From: Hansschlegelia zhihuaiae
Lineage (GTDB): Bacteria > Pseudomonadota > Alphaproteobacteria > Rhizobiales > Methylopilaceae
NCBI RefSeq assembly: GCF_004103825.1
Contig: NZ_RYFI01000001.1
Coordinates: 327,315-384,083, forward strand
Direction of reading: 5' to 3'
DNA length: 56,769 nucleotides
Shown here: positions 39,433 to 50,888 of the stretch, in pieces
Numbering within the stretch: the first letter of the stretch is position 1
Layout: the number at the start of each line of letters is the position of its first letter
Notes under the pieces: generated by a model
Seen by the model: only the letters and a program-made list of their open reading frames with translations
Databases searched by the model: none
What the model was told of the DNA's origin: nothing
Translations under genes and position numbers: made by a program

Positions 39433-40346
39433 CGGCTCGCCCGCTCGCAAGCCCCCTCGAGTCCGCCTCGGCGCTTCTGCCGGTCGCAGCCGTCGTCGGC
39501 AGCGTGATCGCGCTTTGCGTCGGCACCTCCTTCGCCAAGCATCTCTTCGGCGCCGTCGGAGCGGAGGGCGTCACGGCGCTCAGGGTCACGATCGCCGCGA
39601 TCATGCTGTCCGCGATCTGGCGCCCCTGGCAGGGCCGGCTGTCGCTGAAAGACGCGAGCCGGGTCGCGCTGTTCGGCGTCACGCTCGGCGTCATGAACCT
39701 CTGTTTCTACATGGCGATCCGCTCCATCCCGCTCGGCCTCGCCATCGCGATCGAGTTCACCGGTCCGCTCGCGGTGGCGCTGGCCTCCTCGCGGCGCGGG
39801 CTCGACCTCCTCTGGATCGCGCTCGCGGCGCCCGGCCTTGGCCTGCTGCTGCCGCTCGGCCACGGCGTCTCGGCGCTCGACCCCGCGGGCGTCGGCTTCG
39901 CGCTCGCGGCCGCCGTCTGCTGGGCGCTCTACATCGTCCAGGGGAGCCGGCTCGGCCATCTGCATGGCGGCCGCGCCATCGCGCTCGCCATGACGGCGGC
40001 GGCCGCGGTCACGCTGCCGATCGGCGTCGCGGCGGCGGGCGCGGCCCTCGTCGACCCGAACGTCCTGCTGATCGCGCTCGGCGTCGCGGCGCTCTCCAGC
40101 GCCCTGCCCTATTCGCTCGAGATCTATGCGCTGCCGCGGCTGCCGCGGCAGACCTTCGGGGTGCTGCTCAGCCTCGAGCCGGCGGTCGGCTCGCTCGCCG
40201 GCCTTGCGATCCTCGGCGAGCGCCTCGCGGCGACCGAATGGGCCGCGATCGGCGCGATCGTCCTGGCTTCGGCGGGCGCCGCGGCCACTGCGCGACGTTC
40301 GCGCACGACCCATCCGGAAAGCGAGCCGGAAGCCGCCTCGTCCTGA
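39429..40346 (+). CDS. EamA/DMT-family transporter (RhtA-like)
   Basis: 305 residues with ten membrane helices in two EamA repeats. The sequence AIRSIPLGLAIAIEFTGPLAVAL and the late SLEPAVGSLAGLAILGE are typical of RhtA-like threonine/homoserine exporters. The substrate is not shown by sequence. ATGA overlap with the tRNA-editing gene indicates coupling. Confidence 0.85.
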   Translation: MTARPLASPLESASALLPVAAVVGSVIALCVGTSFAKHLFGAVGAEGVTALRVTIAAIMLSAIWRPWQGRLSLKDASRVALFGVTLGVMNLCFYMAIRSIPLGLAIAIEFTGPLAVALASSRRGLDLLWIALAAPGLGLLLPLGHGVSALDPAGVGFALAAAVCWALYIVQGSRLGHLHGGRAIALAMTAAAAVTLPIGVAAAGAALVDPNVLLIALGVAALSSALPYSLEIYALPRLPRQTFGVLLSLEPAVGSLAGLAILGERLAATEWAAIGAIVLASAGAAATARRSRTTHPESEPEAASS

Positions 40347-40368
40347 GCCCCGAAGCGCACGGCCCGGA

Positions 40369-40396
40369 TTGACCCCGCCACCCCTTATCCTGTAGA
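40369..40396 (+). promoter_or_regulatory. Possible promoter for rplU-rpmA
   Basis: TTGACC and TGTAGA are separated by 16 bp, about 130 bp before the rplU start. A small hairpin (TTTGGGC-TGGC-GCCCAAA, 40440-40457) lies in the leader. This is a pattern match only. Confidence 0.3.
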
Positions 40397-40524
40397 AGCC
40401 CCCTTCGGCGCGGCGGGTCCCACCTCCCGCGCCTTTCCGTTTGGGCTGGCGCCCAAACCAACAAGAAGACGCGCCACGAGCATCGGGCTCCGGAGCGCGA
40501 TCGCACAAACGGGAACTGAAACTC

Positions 40525-40845
40525 ATGTTCGCAGTCATCAAGACCGGCGGAAAGCAGCATCGCGTCGCGGCCGACGACGTGCTGACCGTCGGCAAGCTCG
40601 AGGGCGAGGCCGGCTCCACGGTCACCTTCGGCGAAATCCTCGCGATCGGCGAGGGCGACCAGATTTCGATCGGCGCTCCGTTCGTGTCCGGGGCCTCGGT
40701 CGCGGCCGAGATCGTCGAGCACGCGCGCGGCCCCAAGGTCATCGCGTTCAAGAAGCGCCGGCGCCAGAACTCCAAGCGCAAGCGCGGCCATCGTCAGGAC
40801 TACACGATCGTCAAGATCGTGGGCCTGTCGGGCGCCAAGAACTGA
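40525..40845 (+). CDS. rplU: 50S ribosomal protein L21
   Basis: 106 residues. The start [11 protein letters not shown] and the basic segment [17 protein letters not shown] are diagnostic of bL21, which binds 23S rRNA in the large subunit. The ATG at 40525 is the family start; the frame is open upstream, but that part is leader. It is followed by rpmA after 23 bp, the universal order. Confidence 0.97.
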   Translation: MFAVIKTGGKQHRVAADDVLTVGKLEGEAGSTVTFGEILAIGEGDQISIGAPFVSGASVAAEIVEHARGPKVIAFKKRRRQNSKRKRGHRQDYTIVKIVGLSGAKN

Positions 40846-40868
40846 ACGGCTGAGGCAGGAGAGAGAAC

Positions 40869-41144
40869 ATGGCTCACAAGAAAGCGGGCGGCTCCTCGCG
40901 CAACGGCCGCGATTCGGCAGGCCGCCGTCTCGGCGTGAAGAAGTTCGGCGGCGAAAGCGTCGTGTCGGGCAATATCCTCGTGCGTCAGCGCGGCACCAAG
41001 TGGCATCCCGGCGTGAATGTCGGCATGGGCAAGGACCACACGCTGTTTGCGACCGCCGAAGGCAAGGTCGTCTTCGTATCCAAAGCCGGCGGCCGCACCT
41101 ATGTGAACGTGGCTGTGGCCGCCCCGGCCGAAGCCGCGGAATGA
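40869..41144 (+). CDS. rpmA: 50S ribosomal protein L27
   Basis: 91 residues starting [20 protein letters not shown], the unmistakable N-terminus of bL27 that reaches toward the peptidyl-transferase centre. AGGAGAG precedes the start. A strong hairpin with a T-run follows at 41166-41196. Confidence 0.98.
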   Translation: MAHKKAGGSSRNGRDSAGRRLGVKKFGGESVVSGNILVRQRGTKWHPGVNVGMGKDHTLFATAEGKVVFVSKAGGRTYVNVAVAAPAEAAE

Positions 41145-41165
41145 CGGCGGGCTGATCCAAGCAAC

Positions 41166-41196
41166 CCGCCGGGCGCCTGACGACCCCGGCGGTTTT
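41166..41196. terminator. Rho-independent terminator after rpmA
   Basis: CCGCCGGG and CCCGGCGG arms with an 11-base loop, followed by TTTT, 21 bp after the rpmA stop. Confidence 0.8.
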
Positions 41197-41275
41197 CGAC
41201 CGCAAGTTCCGGAACGACGGGGGAGACGGGCCAAGCCGTACTCCCCTTTTTCGTGCTCGGCAGCGAGACGGTCCG

Positions 41276-42406
41276 ATGCCCGCGAGTTTCGACTTCGACG
41301 ACAGGCTTCTCGAACGGCATTGCGAGACGGCCGACCCCCAGGTCAGGTTGCGCCGCCTCTCGATGGCCGACGCCGCCGCGATGGCCGAATGGCTGAGCGA
41401 CCTCGCCGTCTCGCGCAATCTGGTGGCGGTCCCGCATCCCTACGGGATCGAGGACGCGCGCGAGTTCATCGCCGGGCCGGGAGCCTCTCCGCACATGCTC
41501 TGCGCCGCGATCGAGGTGGCGGGCGCCTTTGCGGGCTGCGTCGCGGTCGACGCCCAGACCGGCGCGCCGGAACTCGGCTACTGGCTGGCGCGGCCCTATT
41601 GGGGGCGCGGGATCGGAACCCGCGCGACGCGGGCGCTGACCGACCTCGCCTTCGCGGCGACCGGGCTGCCGGCGCTGGTCTCCGGGCATTTCATCGACAA
41701 CGAGGCGTCGGCGGCGGTGCTCGCGAAGCTCGGCTTCCGGCGCACCGGGCTGGTCGAAACGCGCTCTCGCGCCCGCGAAGATACGGTGCGGCTCGTGACC
41801 ATGGCGCTCGACCGGGCGGACTGGGCGGCCGCCCAGCCCGCGATCGAGACGCAGCGCCTCGTCATGCGGCCGCCGACGCTCGGGGACGCGGACGAGATCG
41901 CGCTGCTCGCCGCCGACCGGTCGCTCGGCCTGATGACGGCGGCGGCGCCAAAGCCCTTCACGCTGGAGGACGCGCGCGCCTTCGTGCTGTCGTCGATGCG
42001 CAAGGCGCGGCCCTATTCGATGACGTTCTCGATCCGCTCGGCCGAGACCGGCCAGTTGCTTGGAGGCGTCGGATGGGCCGACGGCGAACCCGGGGCGGTC
42101 GAGCTCGGCTACTGGCTGGGCGCGGAGCATCGCGGACGCGGACTCGCCACCGAGGCGGCCCGCGCGGCGCTCGAAGCCGCCTTCGACATGACGGGCGCGA
42201 TGGCGGCGACGGCGCGGTGCCGGGTCACCAACCCGGCCTCGCGCGGCGTGCTGGAGCGCTGCGGCTTCCAATGGGAGGGCACGGGGCTGGTGCGCTCGCC
42301 GGGCGCGCCGGGCTCGGTCGCGGTCGACGTGTTCCGGCTCGACCGGGACGTGTTCGTCTCGCTGAAGGAATGGGGCCAGGCCGCGATGCGGGCGGGCGTG
42401 GCGTAG
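41276..42406 (+). CDS. Tandem GNAT-family N-acetyltransferase
   Basis: 376 residues made of two RimJ/RimL-like GNAT domains (about 20-170 and 195-365). Each has the acetyl-CoA loop pattern: YWLARPYWGRGIGTRA in the first and YWLGAEHRGRGLATEA in the second. The second domain ends in VTNPASRGVLERCGF. Single-domain GNAT genes between rpmA and obgE are common in Hyphomicrobiales. The substrate is unknown. Confidence 0.87.
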   Translation: MPASFDFDDRLLERHCETADPQVRLRRLSMADAAAMAEWLSDLAVSRNLVAVPHPYGIEDAREFIAGPGASPHMLCAAIEVAGAFAGCVAVDAQTGAPELGYWLARPYWGRGIGTRATRALTDLAFAATGLPALVSGHFIDNEASAAVLAKLGFRRTGLVETRSRAREDTVRLVTMALDRADWAAAQPAIETQRLVMRPPTLGDADEIALLAADRSLGLMTAAAPKPFTLEDARAFVLSSMRKARPYSMTFSIRSAETGQLLGGVGWADGEPGAVELGYWLGAEHRGRGLATEAARAALEAAFDMTGAMAATARCRVTNPASRGVLERCGFQWEGTGLVRSPGAPGSVAVDVFRLDRDVFVSLKEWGQAAMRAGVA

Positions 42407-42415
42407 GCGCTGCGC

Positions 42416-43652
<1,237 letters not shown>

Positions 43653-43671
43653 GCCGCTCGGCGCATTAGCG

Positions 43672-45450
43672 CTACTTCTTCCGCACGGCGAAGCTCGTCG
43701 CGCCGATCGCCTGGTCGCCGGTCAGATCGCCGCCCTGCGGCTGCTCGAAGACCAGGACCATCCGCCGCCTGTCGGCGTCGAAGCCGGGATCGACGTCCGG
43801 CGCCGTCACGAACAGCTTGAAATAGACCGGCTCCTGCGGGACCGCCTGGAACTCGACGCTCGGCGTCGGGCCCTTCTTGCAGACGCCCTTGGCGTCGGTC
43901 TGGCAGATCGTCGCCGTGAAGCGGGAATTGGCGGGATCGTCGAACGGCGCCGCGAAGTTCGCGCGCGCGGTGACCTTGGCCTTGGCGCCGAGATTGCGCG
44001 CGACGAAGCGGACGGTTTCGGCCCGCCCCTCCGGGACCACGACCGTGCCGCTGCGCGGCGAGAGCCGCCCGGCGACGATGTCGGCCGGCTCGAACTGGCC
44101 GCGCGCCGTCACGTCGATCTTGGCGCTGACGTCGTCGGTCGCGACGTCGGCGTTGGCGCAGCCGATCCTGACCTCGTTGATCGAGAACGGCTCGGCGAAA
44201 TAGGAGCCGTGCGAGCGGACGGCGACCAGCACCTTGCGCGACTTGCCGGGCGGGATGGAGAACGGCTCGTCGGGCTTGCCGAGCTTTGCCTCGTCCTGCG
44301 GATCGACCGCCCGCCAGAAGGCCGACAGGCTCTGGGACGTCTCGGCGCTCACATGGCACCCGAAGGCCTGCGTCTTGGCCGTGTTCTTGACGGTCGCAAG
44401 GAACATGCTGGCCTCGCCGTCGCGGGCGCCGCGGGCGTGGGCGTCGACCGTGACCGAGAGCGTGTTCCCGCCCGAGAAATCCTTGACCACGACGAGCGCC
44501 GGATGTTTCGCGACGGTCGCGACCTTGCCGGCGATCCGGCCGGTGAACGTGAAGGCTCCGGAGATCGCCCGCGGCGTCTGGGCGTCGAAACCGTCGGTCA
44601 CGGTGAAGCGCGCGATCTTGGCCTCGCCGGGCGCCAGCGTGATGTCGGCCGGCGCCCGGAAGCCGCGGCCGAGATCGCTCGACGCCTCGACGCGCAGTGG
44701 CTCGTCCATGCTGTTGTGCAGCAGGAAGACCGGCGCGAAGAAGCGCGGGAAGTTGGTGACGTATTTGCGGCCCTGCATCTGCGAGCCGCCGGCCTCGGCC
44801 AGATAGGCCGTGAGGCCGCCGCGCGGCGGGAACGCCGTCACGGCGAGCGCGATGTCATCCTCGGCCCCGCTGGGGCTGCCGATCTGCACGAAATATGTCT
44901 GGTCCGCCCTGGCGTCGAACTGGATGAGGCCGTTCTTCGACCCGAGCCCCGCCACAGGCGTGTCGTCATTGAACGCGACGCGCCGGAAGTCCGAATATTT
45001 CTTGCCGCTATAGGCCGCGAGCGCGGTGTCGATCGTGGAGCCGAAGCTGTGCACGACGACCCGGCCGGCCTTGGGGAGGCTGATCGTCGTCCAGAGCGAC
45101 TTCTTCATCGCGCCGCCCGGCGAGGGCTCGCCGGGATCCGTCGTCGCGCCGAGATTGAACAGGGGCAGGCTGTTGAACAACCCGACCGACGGTTCGTCGT
45201 TCGAGGGCGCAAAATCCCTGTGGCACTGCACGGGCGCCTCGCCATAGGCCGCCTGGGTCGCCGTGCAGCCGAGGCCGGGGACGATGTCGGGCTTCGGAAA
45301 GAACAGCGGCCAGGGAAACGACGGGATGCCGATGGAAAAGCCCCGCATGTTGGGGAACTCGATGAGCTTGCCCGCCCAAGCGGCCGAGCCGAAGGTCGCG
45401 GCGATCGTCGTCGCCGCCGCGAAGACAAATATCCTGCGCCTGCGAGACAT
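43672..45450 (-). CDS. Large exported protein of unknown function
   Basis: 592 residues. A basic N-terminus and hydrophobic stretch (IFVFAAATTIAATFGSAAWA) form a signal peptide. The mature part is beta-rich, with several repeats that look like Ig/CARDB-type beta-sandwiches (APGEAKIARFTV, PPGKSRKVLVAV, PEGRAETVRFVA at regular distances). Several spaced Cys pairs are visible. No catalytic motif is recognised. The start at 45450 has GGAGG seven bases upstream. It is inserted on the opposite strand between obgE and proB, which are neighbours in most relatives. Confidence 0.75.
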   Translation of the reverse strand: MSRRRRIFVFAAATTIAATFGSAAWAGKLIEFPNMRGFSIGIPSFPWPLFFPKPDIVPGLGCTATQAAYGEAPVQCHRDFAPSNDEPSVGLFNSLPLFNLGATTDPGEPSPGGAMKKSLWTTISLPKAGRVVVHSFGSTIDTALAAYSGKKYSDFRRVAFNDDTPVAGLGSKNGLIQFDARADQTYFVQIGSPSGAEDDIALAVTAFPPRGGLTAYLAEAGGSQMQGRKYVTNFPRFFAPVFLLHNSMDEPLRVEASSDLGRGFRAPADITLAPGEAKIARFTVTDGFDAQTPRAISGAFTFTGRIAGKVATVAKHPALVVVKDFSGGNTLSVTVDAHARGARDGEASMFLATVKNTAKTQAFGCHVSAETSQSLSAFWRAVDPQDEAKLGKPDEPFSIPPGKSRKVLVAVRSHGSYFAEPFSINEVRIGCANADVATDDVSAKIDVTARGQFEPADIVAGRLSPRSGTVVVPEGRAETVRFVARNLGAKAKVTARANFAAPFDDPANSRFTATICQTDAKGVCKKGPTPSVEFQAVPQEPVYFKLFVTAPDVDPGFDADRRRMVLVFEQPQGGDLTGDQAIGATSFAVRKK

Positions 45451-45688
45451 GTATTCACCTCCGCCAAGCACGCGTCGGCTAGATTATAACGGCCAAAACG
45501 ACAAGGCTATTACGCTTTGCTTCCGACATTGAAGATTGTCGACTGATAATACGCGTCTCGCTCGGCGACCGGTTTGGAGGTCCATGCTGTCGCACGACGC
45601 CTCGGTCCGGCTGTCGGCTCTTGCGACGGCCTTCGGCTCCTGTTCAAAGGCGAGACGTCCGATCCACCGTCCGCCTTTGACCCGTCCC

Positions 45689-46810
45689 GTGACCCCCTCC
45701 CTCGCCTCCTTCCGCCGCATCGTCGTCAAGGTCGGCTCGGCGCTGCTCGTCGACCAGCACGCCGGCCGGCTGAAGGCCGAATGGCTCGCCGGCCTCGTGG
45801 CCGATCTCGCCCGGCACGCCGCGCGCGGCGCGGAGATCATGGTGGTGTCATCCGGCTCGATCGCGCTCGGCCGCACGGTGCTGAAGCTGCCGCGCGGACC
45901 CTTGCGGCTCGAGGACAGCCAGGCGGCCGCGGCGGTCGGGCAGATCGCCCTGGCGCGCGCCTGGAGCGAGGCGCTCGGCGCGCACGGCCTGAGCGCAGGC
46001 CAGATCCTGCTGACCCTCGGCGACACCGAGGAGCGGCGGCGCTATCTCAACGCCCGCGCGACCCTCGCGCGGCTGCTGGCGCTCAAGGCCGTGCCGATCG
46101 TCAACGAGAACGACACGGTCGCGACCCAGGAGATCCGCTACGGCGACAATGACCGGCTCGCCGCGCGCGTCGCCTCGATGGCGAGCGCGGACTGCCTGGT
46201 GCTGCTGTCGGACGTCGACGGTCTGTACACGGCCCCGCCGGCGAGCGACCCGTCCGCCACGCTGATCCCGGTGGTCGAGCGCGTGACGCCGGCCATCGAG
46301 GCGATCGCCGGCGGCGCGGCCTCGGAGTTCTCGCGCGGCGGCATGAAGACCAAGATCGAGGCGGCGCGCATCGCGACCGGCGCGGGAGTGACCATGCTGA
46401 TCGCCTCCGGCCATGTCGAGAACCCGCTCTCGGTGGTCGAGGCCGGCGGGCGCTGCACCTGGTTCCTGCCGCATGAGAGCCCGGCGCAGGCGCGCAAGCG
46501 CTGGATCGCCGGGGTGCTGGCGCCGCGCGGGGCGATCCATGTCGACGCCGGCGCCGCCTCCGCGCTCAACCGCGGCCGCTCGCTGCTGCCGGCCGGGATC
46601 GTGCGGATCGAGGGCCATTTCTCGCGCGGCGACGCCGTGATCGTGCGCGCGCCGGACGGCGAGGAGGTGGCGCGCGGCCTCGTCTCTTACGATTCCGGCG
46701 ACGCCGAACGTCTGCGCGGAAAACCTTCGGCCGCGATCGAGGGCATTCTGGGCTTCAAGGGCCGCCCGGCGATCATCCACCGTGACGACCTGGTGCTGAC
46801 CGGCGCCTGA
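45689..46810 (+). CDS. proB: Glutamate 5-kinase
   Basis: 373 residues from GTG at 45689; the frame is open to 45536, but family length favours the GTG. The kinase domain shows [27 protein letters not shown] and [13 protein letters not shown]-terminal PUA domain begins near 275. It phosphorylates glutamate in the first step of proline synthesis. No proA follows; the downstream DNA is a palindromic repeat and the convergent hrcA. Confidence 0.93.
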   Translation: MTPSLASFRRIVVKVGSALLVDQHAGRLKAEWLAGLVADLARHAARGAEIMVVSSGSIALGRTVLKLPRGPLRLEDSQAAAAVGQIALARAWSEALGAHGLSAGQILLTLGDTEERRRYLNARATLARLLALKAVPIVNENDTVATQEIRYGDNDRLAARVASMASADCLVLLSDVDGLYTAPPASDPSATLIPVVERVTPAIEAIAGGAASEFSRGGMKTKIEAARIATGAGVTMLIASGHVENPLSVVEAGGRCTWFLPHESPAQARKRWIAGVLAPRGAIHVDAGAASALNRGRSLLPAGIVRIEGHFSRGDAVIVRAPDGEEVARGLVSYDSGDAERLRGKPSAAIEGILGFKGRPAIIHRDDLVLTGA

Positions 46811-46831
46811 GGCCGTGAGGTCGCACGGAGG

Positions 46832-46956
46832 TGCTGCGTGCTTCGAGACGCCGTCCTGAAGGACGGCTCCTCAGCATGAGGGAGGTTTGCGCTTTGGCGT
46901 CCTCCAACGCTCCTCATGCTGAGGAGCGCCGAAGGCGCGTCTCGAAGCACGCAGCA
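46832..46956. repeat. Intergenic palindromic repeat between proB and hrcA
   Basis: Long inverted arms (TGCTGCGTGCTTCGAGAC ... GTCTCGAAGCACGCAGCA), with a second nested pair around CTCAGCATGAGG / CCTCATGCTGAGG. It can fold into one long hairpin between two convergent genes and may also act as terminator. Confidence 0.78.
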
Positions 46957-47005
46957 GGTCGCCCCAGGCGCACTCAAAACCACAGGGGGGCGCTTGAGAG
47001 CCCGC

Positions 47006-48097
47006 CTACCCCTGCCCGATCAGCCGGCCCACCACCCGCGCGGTGTAGTCCACCATCGGCACGATGCGGGCATAGTTCAGCCGCGTCGGGCCGATGACGC
47101 CCAGCACCCCGACGATCTTCTTCTCGCCGTCGCGGAAGGGGGCCGCGATCATCGAGGAGCCGGACAGCGAGAACAGCTTGTTCTCCGACCCGATGAAGAT
47201 GCGCACGCCGTCGGCGCTCTCGGCGCGGCCGAGCAGTTCGATCACGTCCTTCTTGCTCTCGAGGTCATCGAGCAGCAGGCGGACGCGCTCCAGGTCCTCG
47301 AGCGCCTTGAGGTCCTCGAGCAGGTTGGCCTGGCCGCGCACGATGAGCTGGCGCGGCTGCTCGCCTCCCCCTCCGGCCCAGCTTGCGAGCCCGGCTTCGA
47401 CGACGCGGGCCGACAGCACGTCGATCTCGCTTTCGGCTGCGGCGAGCGCCTCCTCGACCGCCGAGCGCGCCTCGGCGAGCGTGCGGCCGCGCATCCGCGC
47501 GTTGAGGAAGTTCGAGGCTTCGATGAGCGCCGAGGACGGCAGCCCCGCCGGCAGCGCCACGAGCCGGTTCTCGACCGAGCCGTCGCCGCCGACCAGCACC
47601 GCGAGCGCGCGGCCGGGCTCGAGCGGCACGAACTCGATGTGCTTGATCGACGGGTCCTGCTTGCTCGCCACGACGACGCCCGCGCCGCGCGACAGGCCCG
47701 AGAGCAGCCCGGAGGCATCTGTCAGGATCTCCTCCATCGAGCGCGGATGGTTCGCGCCCGAGATCTGCCGCTCGATCGCCGAGCGGTCGTCGGGCGACAG
47801 GTCCCCGATCTCCAGCATCGCGTCGACGAAGAAGCGCAGGCCGAGCTCGGTCGGCAGCCGGCCGGCGCTCACATGCGGCGCGTAGATCAGGCCGAGCGCC
47901 TCGAGGTCCGCCATCACGTTGCGCACCGAGGCGGGCGACAGCGAGACGGAGAGCAGGCGCGAGAGGTTGCGCGAGCCGAGCGGCTCGCCGGTCGCGAGAT
48001 AGCCGTCGACGATCCGCCGGAAGATGTCGCGCGAGCGCCGGTCGAGCGCCGCGAGGCCGACGGGCGGGACGTCCGGGATGGGTCGTTCGATCGTCAT
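47006..48097 (-). CDS. hrcA: Heat-inducible transcription repressor HrcA
   Basis: 363 residues from the ATG at 48097; an upstream in-frame Met at 48133 is less likely. An N-terminal winged helix ([19 protein letters not shown]) is followed by a GAF-like domain and a C-terminal end with [20 protein letters not shown], the HrcA signature. It represses groESL-type genes through CIRCE elements. No CIRCE is visible in the window and grpE is not adjacent. It is divergent from rph. Confidence 0.95.
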   Translation of the reverse strand: MTIERPIPDVPPVGLAALDRRSRDIFRRIVDGYLATGEPLGSRNLSRLLSVSLSPASVRNVMADLEALGLIYAPHVSAGRLPTELGLRFFVDAMLEIGDLSPDDRSAIERQISGANHPRSMEEILTDASGLLSGLSRGAGVVVASKQDPSIKHIEFVPLEPGRALAVLVGGDGSVENRLVALPAGLPSSALIEASNFLNARMRGRTLAEARSAVEEALAAAESEIDVLSARVVEAGLASWAGGGGEQPRQLIVRGQANLLEDLKALEDLERVRLLLDDLESKKDVIELLGRAESADGVRIFIGSENKLFSLSGSSMIAAPFRDGEKKIVGVLGVIGPTRLNYARIVPMVDYTARVVGRLIGQG

Positions 48098-48212
48098 GGC
48101 CCTCAGGATCGCGGTATAGCGGGCGCGGATCAAGCGCTGCTGCTTGCGGCCGGCGCCGCGCGGGGGCAGAAGGGGCGCCGTTCCCCGACTGACCTTTCGT
48201 GCGAGCCATCAT

Positions 48213-48932
48213 ATGACCATTCGTCCGTCGAACCGCAGCCCGGAGGCCATGCGGCCCGTGTCGCTGGAGCGCGGCGTCGCGCGCTATGCGGAGGGCTCGT
48301 GCCTGGTGAAGTTCGGCGAGACCCATGTGCTGTGCGCCGCGAGCCTCGAGGACAAGGCGCCGGGATGGCTGCGCGGCCAGGGCCGCGGCTGGGTCACGGC
48401 CGAATACGCCATGCTGCCGCGCGCCACCCACGAGCGCACCCGCCGCGAGGTGACGAGCGGCAAGCCCTCCGGCCGCACGCAGGAGATCCAGCGGCTGATC
48501 GGCCGCTCCTTGCGCGCCGTCGTCGACCTCCGGATGCTGGGCGAGCGGCAGATCACCGTGGACTGCGACGTGCTGCAGGCCGACGGCGGCACCCGCACCG
48601 CCTCGATCACCGGCGCCTGGATCGCGCTGCATGACTGCCTCGCCTGGATGAAGGCGCGCGACATGCTGAAGGGCGAGGCCCTGAAGGACCATGTCGCGGC
48701 GGTCTCGTGCGGGGTGGTGAAGGGCGTGCCGGTGGTCGACCTCGACTACGCCGAGGATTCGACCGCCGAGACCGACGCCAATTTCGTCCTCACGGGATCG
48801 GGCGGCATCGTCGAGGTGCAGGGCACGGCCGAGGGCGCGCCGTTCTCCGAGGACGAGCTCATGGCGCTGCTGAGGCTCGCCAAAGCGGGCTGCGGCCAGC
48901 TGGTGGAGTTGCAGAAGATGGCGGTCGCGTGA
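48213..48932 (+). CDS. rph: Ribonuclease PH
   Basis: 239 residues: [21 protein letters not shown] at the start, [16 protein letters not shown] and [16 protein letters not shown] with the catalytic Arg/phosphate-binding residues, and [17 protein letters not shown]. It trims tRNA 3' ends by phosphorolysis. The ATG at 48213 is preferred over the upstream open frame by family length. It is divergent from hrcA, the usual order in Hyphomicrobiales. Confidence 0.96.
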   Translation: MTIRPSNRSPEAMRPVSLERGVARYAEGSCLVKFGETHVLCAASLEDKAPGWLRGQGRGWVTAEYAMLPRATHERTRREVTSGKPSGRTQEIQRLIGRSLRAVVDLRMLGERQITVDCDVLQADGGTRTASITGAWIALHDCLAWMKARDMLKGEALKDHVAAVSCGVVKGVPVVDLDYAEDSTAETDANFVLTGSGGIVEVQGTAEGAPFSEDELMALLRLAKAGCGQLVELQKMAVA

Positions 48933-48947
48933 GAGCGGGCTGCTCCT

Positions 48948-49056
48948 CATGTCCCGGCCTTGAGCCGGGATCCATTCGGCGCGAGGCAAGCCGAAATCGT
49001 CCGCTCTCTCTTGCGGCGGTCGAAGCCAATGGGTCCCGGCTCAAGGCCGGAACATC
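48948..49056. repeat. Intergenic palindromic repeat, copy B
   Basis: Arms ATGTCCCGGCCTTGAGCCGGG at the left and CCCGGCTCAAGGCCGGAACAT at the right, related to copy A at 42416-42537. It fills the rph-rdgB gap and ends 16 bp before the rdgB start. Confidence 0.78.
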
Positions 49057-49071
49057 GGGGGTGAGGTTCTC

Positions 49072-49731
49072 ATGACCCTGCCGCCCCTCGGTCCGCGCCT
49101 GGTCATCGCGACCCACAATTCCGGCAAACTCCGCGAATTCCGCGAACTGCTGGCGCCCTTCCCGCTCGAGCTGACCTCGGCGGGCGAACTCGGCCTGATG
49201 GAGCCGGAAGAGACCGGGACCACCTATTCGGAGAACGCCCGCATCAAGGCGGAGGCCGCCGCCGTCGCCTCCGGGCTGCCGGCGCTCGCGGACGATTCTG
49301 GGCTCTGCGTCCATGCGCTGTGGGGCGCGCCCGGCCTGTTCTCGGCGCGCTGGGCGGGGCCGGACAAGGACTTCTCGGCTGCGATGGCGCGCGTCGAGGA
49401 GGATCTGCAGGACCGCGGCGCGACAGCGCCGGGGGACCGTCGCGCCGCCTTCGTGGCCGCGCTGTCGCTCGCCTTTCCGTCGGGCGAGGCGCTCGACGTC
49501 GAGGGTTCGGTCCCCGGACTCGTGGTCTGGCCGCCGCGCGGCGAGCTCGGCTTCGGCTACGACCCGATCTTCCTGCCCGATGGCCACGACCGCACCTTCG
49601 GCGAGATGTCGGCCGAGGAGAAGCACGGCGTGGCGTGGGACGCGGCGGGCCGGGCCTCCGGCCTCTCGCACCGGGCGCGCGCCTTCGGCGAGCTGATGGC
49701 GGCGCTCTATCCGGAAGGCCCGCCGAGATGA
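49072..49731 (+). CDS. rdgB: dITP/XTP pyrophosphatase (non-canonical purine NTPase)
   Basis: 219 residues with the RdgB/HAM1 motifs [23 protein letters not shown] and [11 protein letters not shown], and [10 protein letters not shown] later. It removes dITP and XTP from the nucleotide pool. GTGAGG precedes the ATG, just beyond the palindromic repeat. Its stop overlaps hemW (ATGA). Confidence 0.96.
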   Translation: MTLPPLGPRLVIATHNSGKLREFRELLAPFPLELTSAGELGLMEPEETGTTYSENARIKAEAAAVASGLPALADDSGLCVHALWGAPGLFSARWAGPDKDFSAAMARVEEDLQDRGATAPGDRRAAFVAALSLAFPSGEALDVEGSVPGLVVWPPRGELGFGYDPIFLPDGHDRTFGEMSAEEKHGVAWDAAGRASGLSHRARAFGELMAALYPEGPPR

Positions 49732-50876
49732 GCGAGCCCGGCTTCGGCGTCTATGTCCACTGGCCGTTCTGCGCCGCGAAGTGCCCCTATTGCGACTTCA
49801 ACAGTCATGTCCGCCACATGGGCTGGGACGAGCCGCGCTTCCTCGCCGCCTTCCGGCGCGAGATCGCCCATATGGCGGGGCTTGCGCCGGGACGGACCGT
49901 TAGCTCGATCTTCATCGGCGGCGGCACGCCCTCGCTGATGCTGCCCGAGACGGTCGCCGGCATCCTCGACGCGATCGGCGGGTGCTGGAGCGTCGACCAG
50001 GGCGTCGAGGTCACGCTCGAGGCCAATCCGACCAGCGTCGAGGCCGACCGCTTCCGCGGCTACCGCGCCGCCGGCGTCAACCGCGTCTCGCTCGGCGTGC
50101 AGTCGCTCCAGCCGGACGATCTCGCGCGTCTCGGACGCCTGCACACCGTCGACGAGGCGCTCTCCGCGGTCGCGCTCGCGCAGTCGATCTTTCCCAGAAT
50201 CTCGTTCGACCTCATCTACGCCCGGCCCGGCCAGACGCCAGAGGCGTGGCGCGAGGAGCTCGGGCGGGCGATCGCCTACGGCACGGAGCACCTGTCGCTC
50301 TACCAGCTCACCATCGAGGAGGGCACGCCCTATTATGAGATGCACAGGGCCGGAAAGATCCGGACGCCCGACCAGGCGACGGCCCGCGCGCTGTGGGACG
50401 CGACCCAGGAGACCTGCGAGGCCGCAGGACTGCCGGCCTACGAGATCTCGAACCACGCAAGGGCTGGCGCGGAGAGCCGGCACAACCTCGTCTACTGGCG
50501 CTATGGCGAATATGCCGGCGTCGGCCCCGGCGCCCATGGCCGGCTGGTGGTCGACGGCGTCCGTCGGGAGCTCGCCACCGAGCGCAATCCCGAGCTCTGG
50601 GCGTCTGCTGTGGAAGCGGACGGCTCGGGCCTGGTGATGGACGCGGGCCTCAGCCAGGAGGCGCAGGGCGACGAGTTCCTGGTGATGGGCCTGAGGCTCA
50701 AGGAAGGCATCGACCTCGCGCGTTTCCACCGCCTCTCGGGCCGTCGCATCGACGAGCGCCGCATCGACGACTTGGTGATGGACGGCATGGTGGAGCGCCT
50801 CGGCCGCGACCGCCTGCGCGTCACCCCGGAAGGCTTCCCCGTGCTCGACGCCGTGGTCGCCGACCTGGCGAGCTGA
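49728..50876 (+). CDS. hemW: Radical SAM heme chaperone HemW
   Basis: 382 residues. The radical-SAM cluster motif is C15-AAK-C19-PY-C22, followed by FIGGGTPS and LEANPTSVE. The C-terminal HemW domain has [10 protein letters not shown] and the [20 protein letters not shown] stretch. Proteins of this type were long annotated as coproporphyrinogen oxidase HemN, but the short N-terminus and the C-x3-C-x2-C start fit HemW. It is coupled to rdgB. Confidence 0.94.
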   Translation: MSEPGFGVYVHWPFCAAKCPYCDFNSHVRHMGWDEPRFLAAFRREIAHMAGLAPGRTVSSIFIGGGTPSLMLPETVAGILDAIGGCWSVDQGVEVTLEANPTSVEADRFRGYRAAGVNRVSLGVQSLQPDDLARLGRLHTVDEALSAVALAQSIFPRISFDLIYARPGQTPEAWREELGRAIAYGTEHLSLYQLTIEEGTPYYEMHRAGKIRTPDQATARALWDATQETCEAAGLPAYEISNHARAGAESRHNLVYWRYGEYAGVGPGAHGRLVVDGVRRELATERNPELWASAVEADGSGLVMDAGLSQEAQGDEFLVMGLRLKEGIDLARFHRLSGRRIDERRIDDLVMDGMVERLGRDRLRVTPEGFPVLDAVVADLAS

Positions 50877-50888
50877 ACGCAGGACGCC

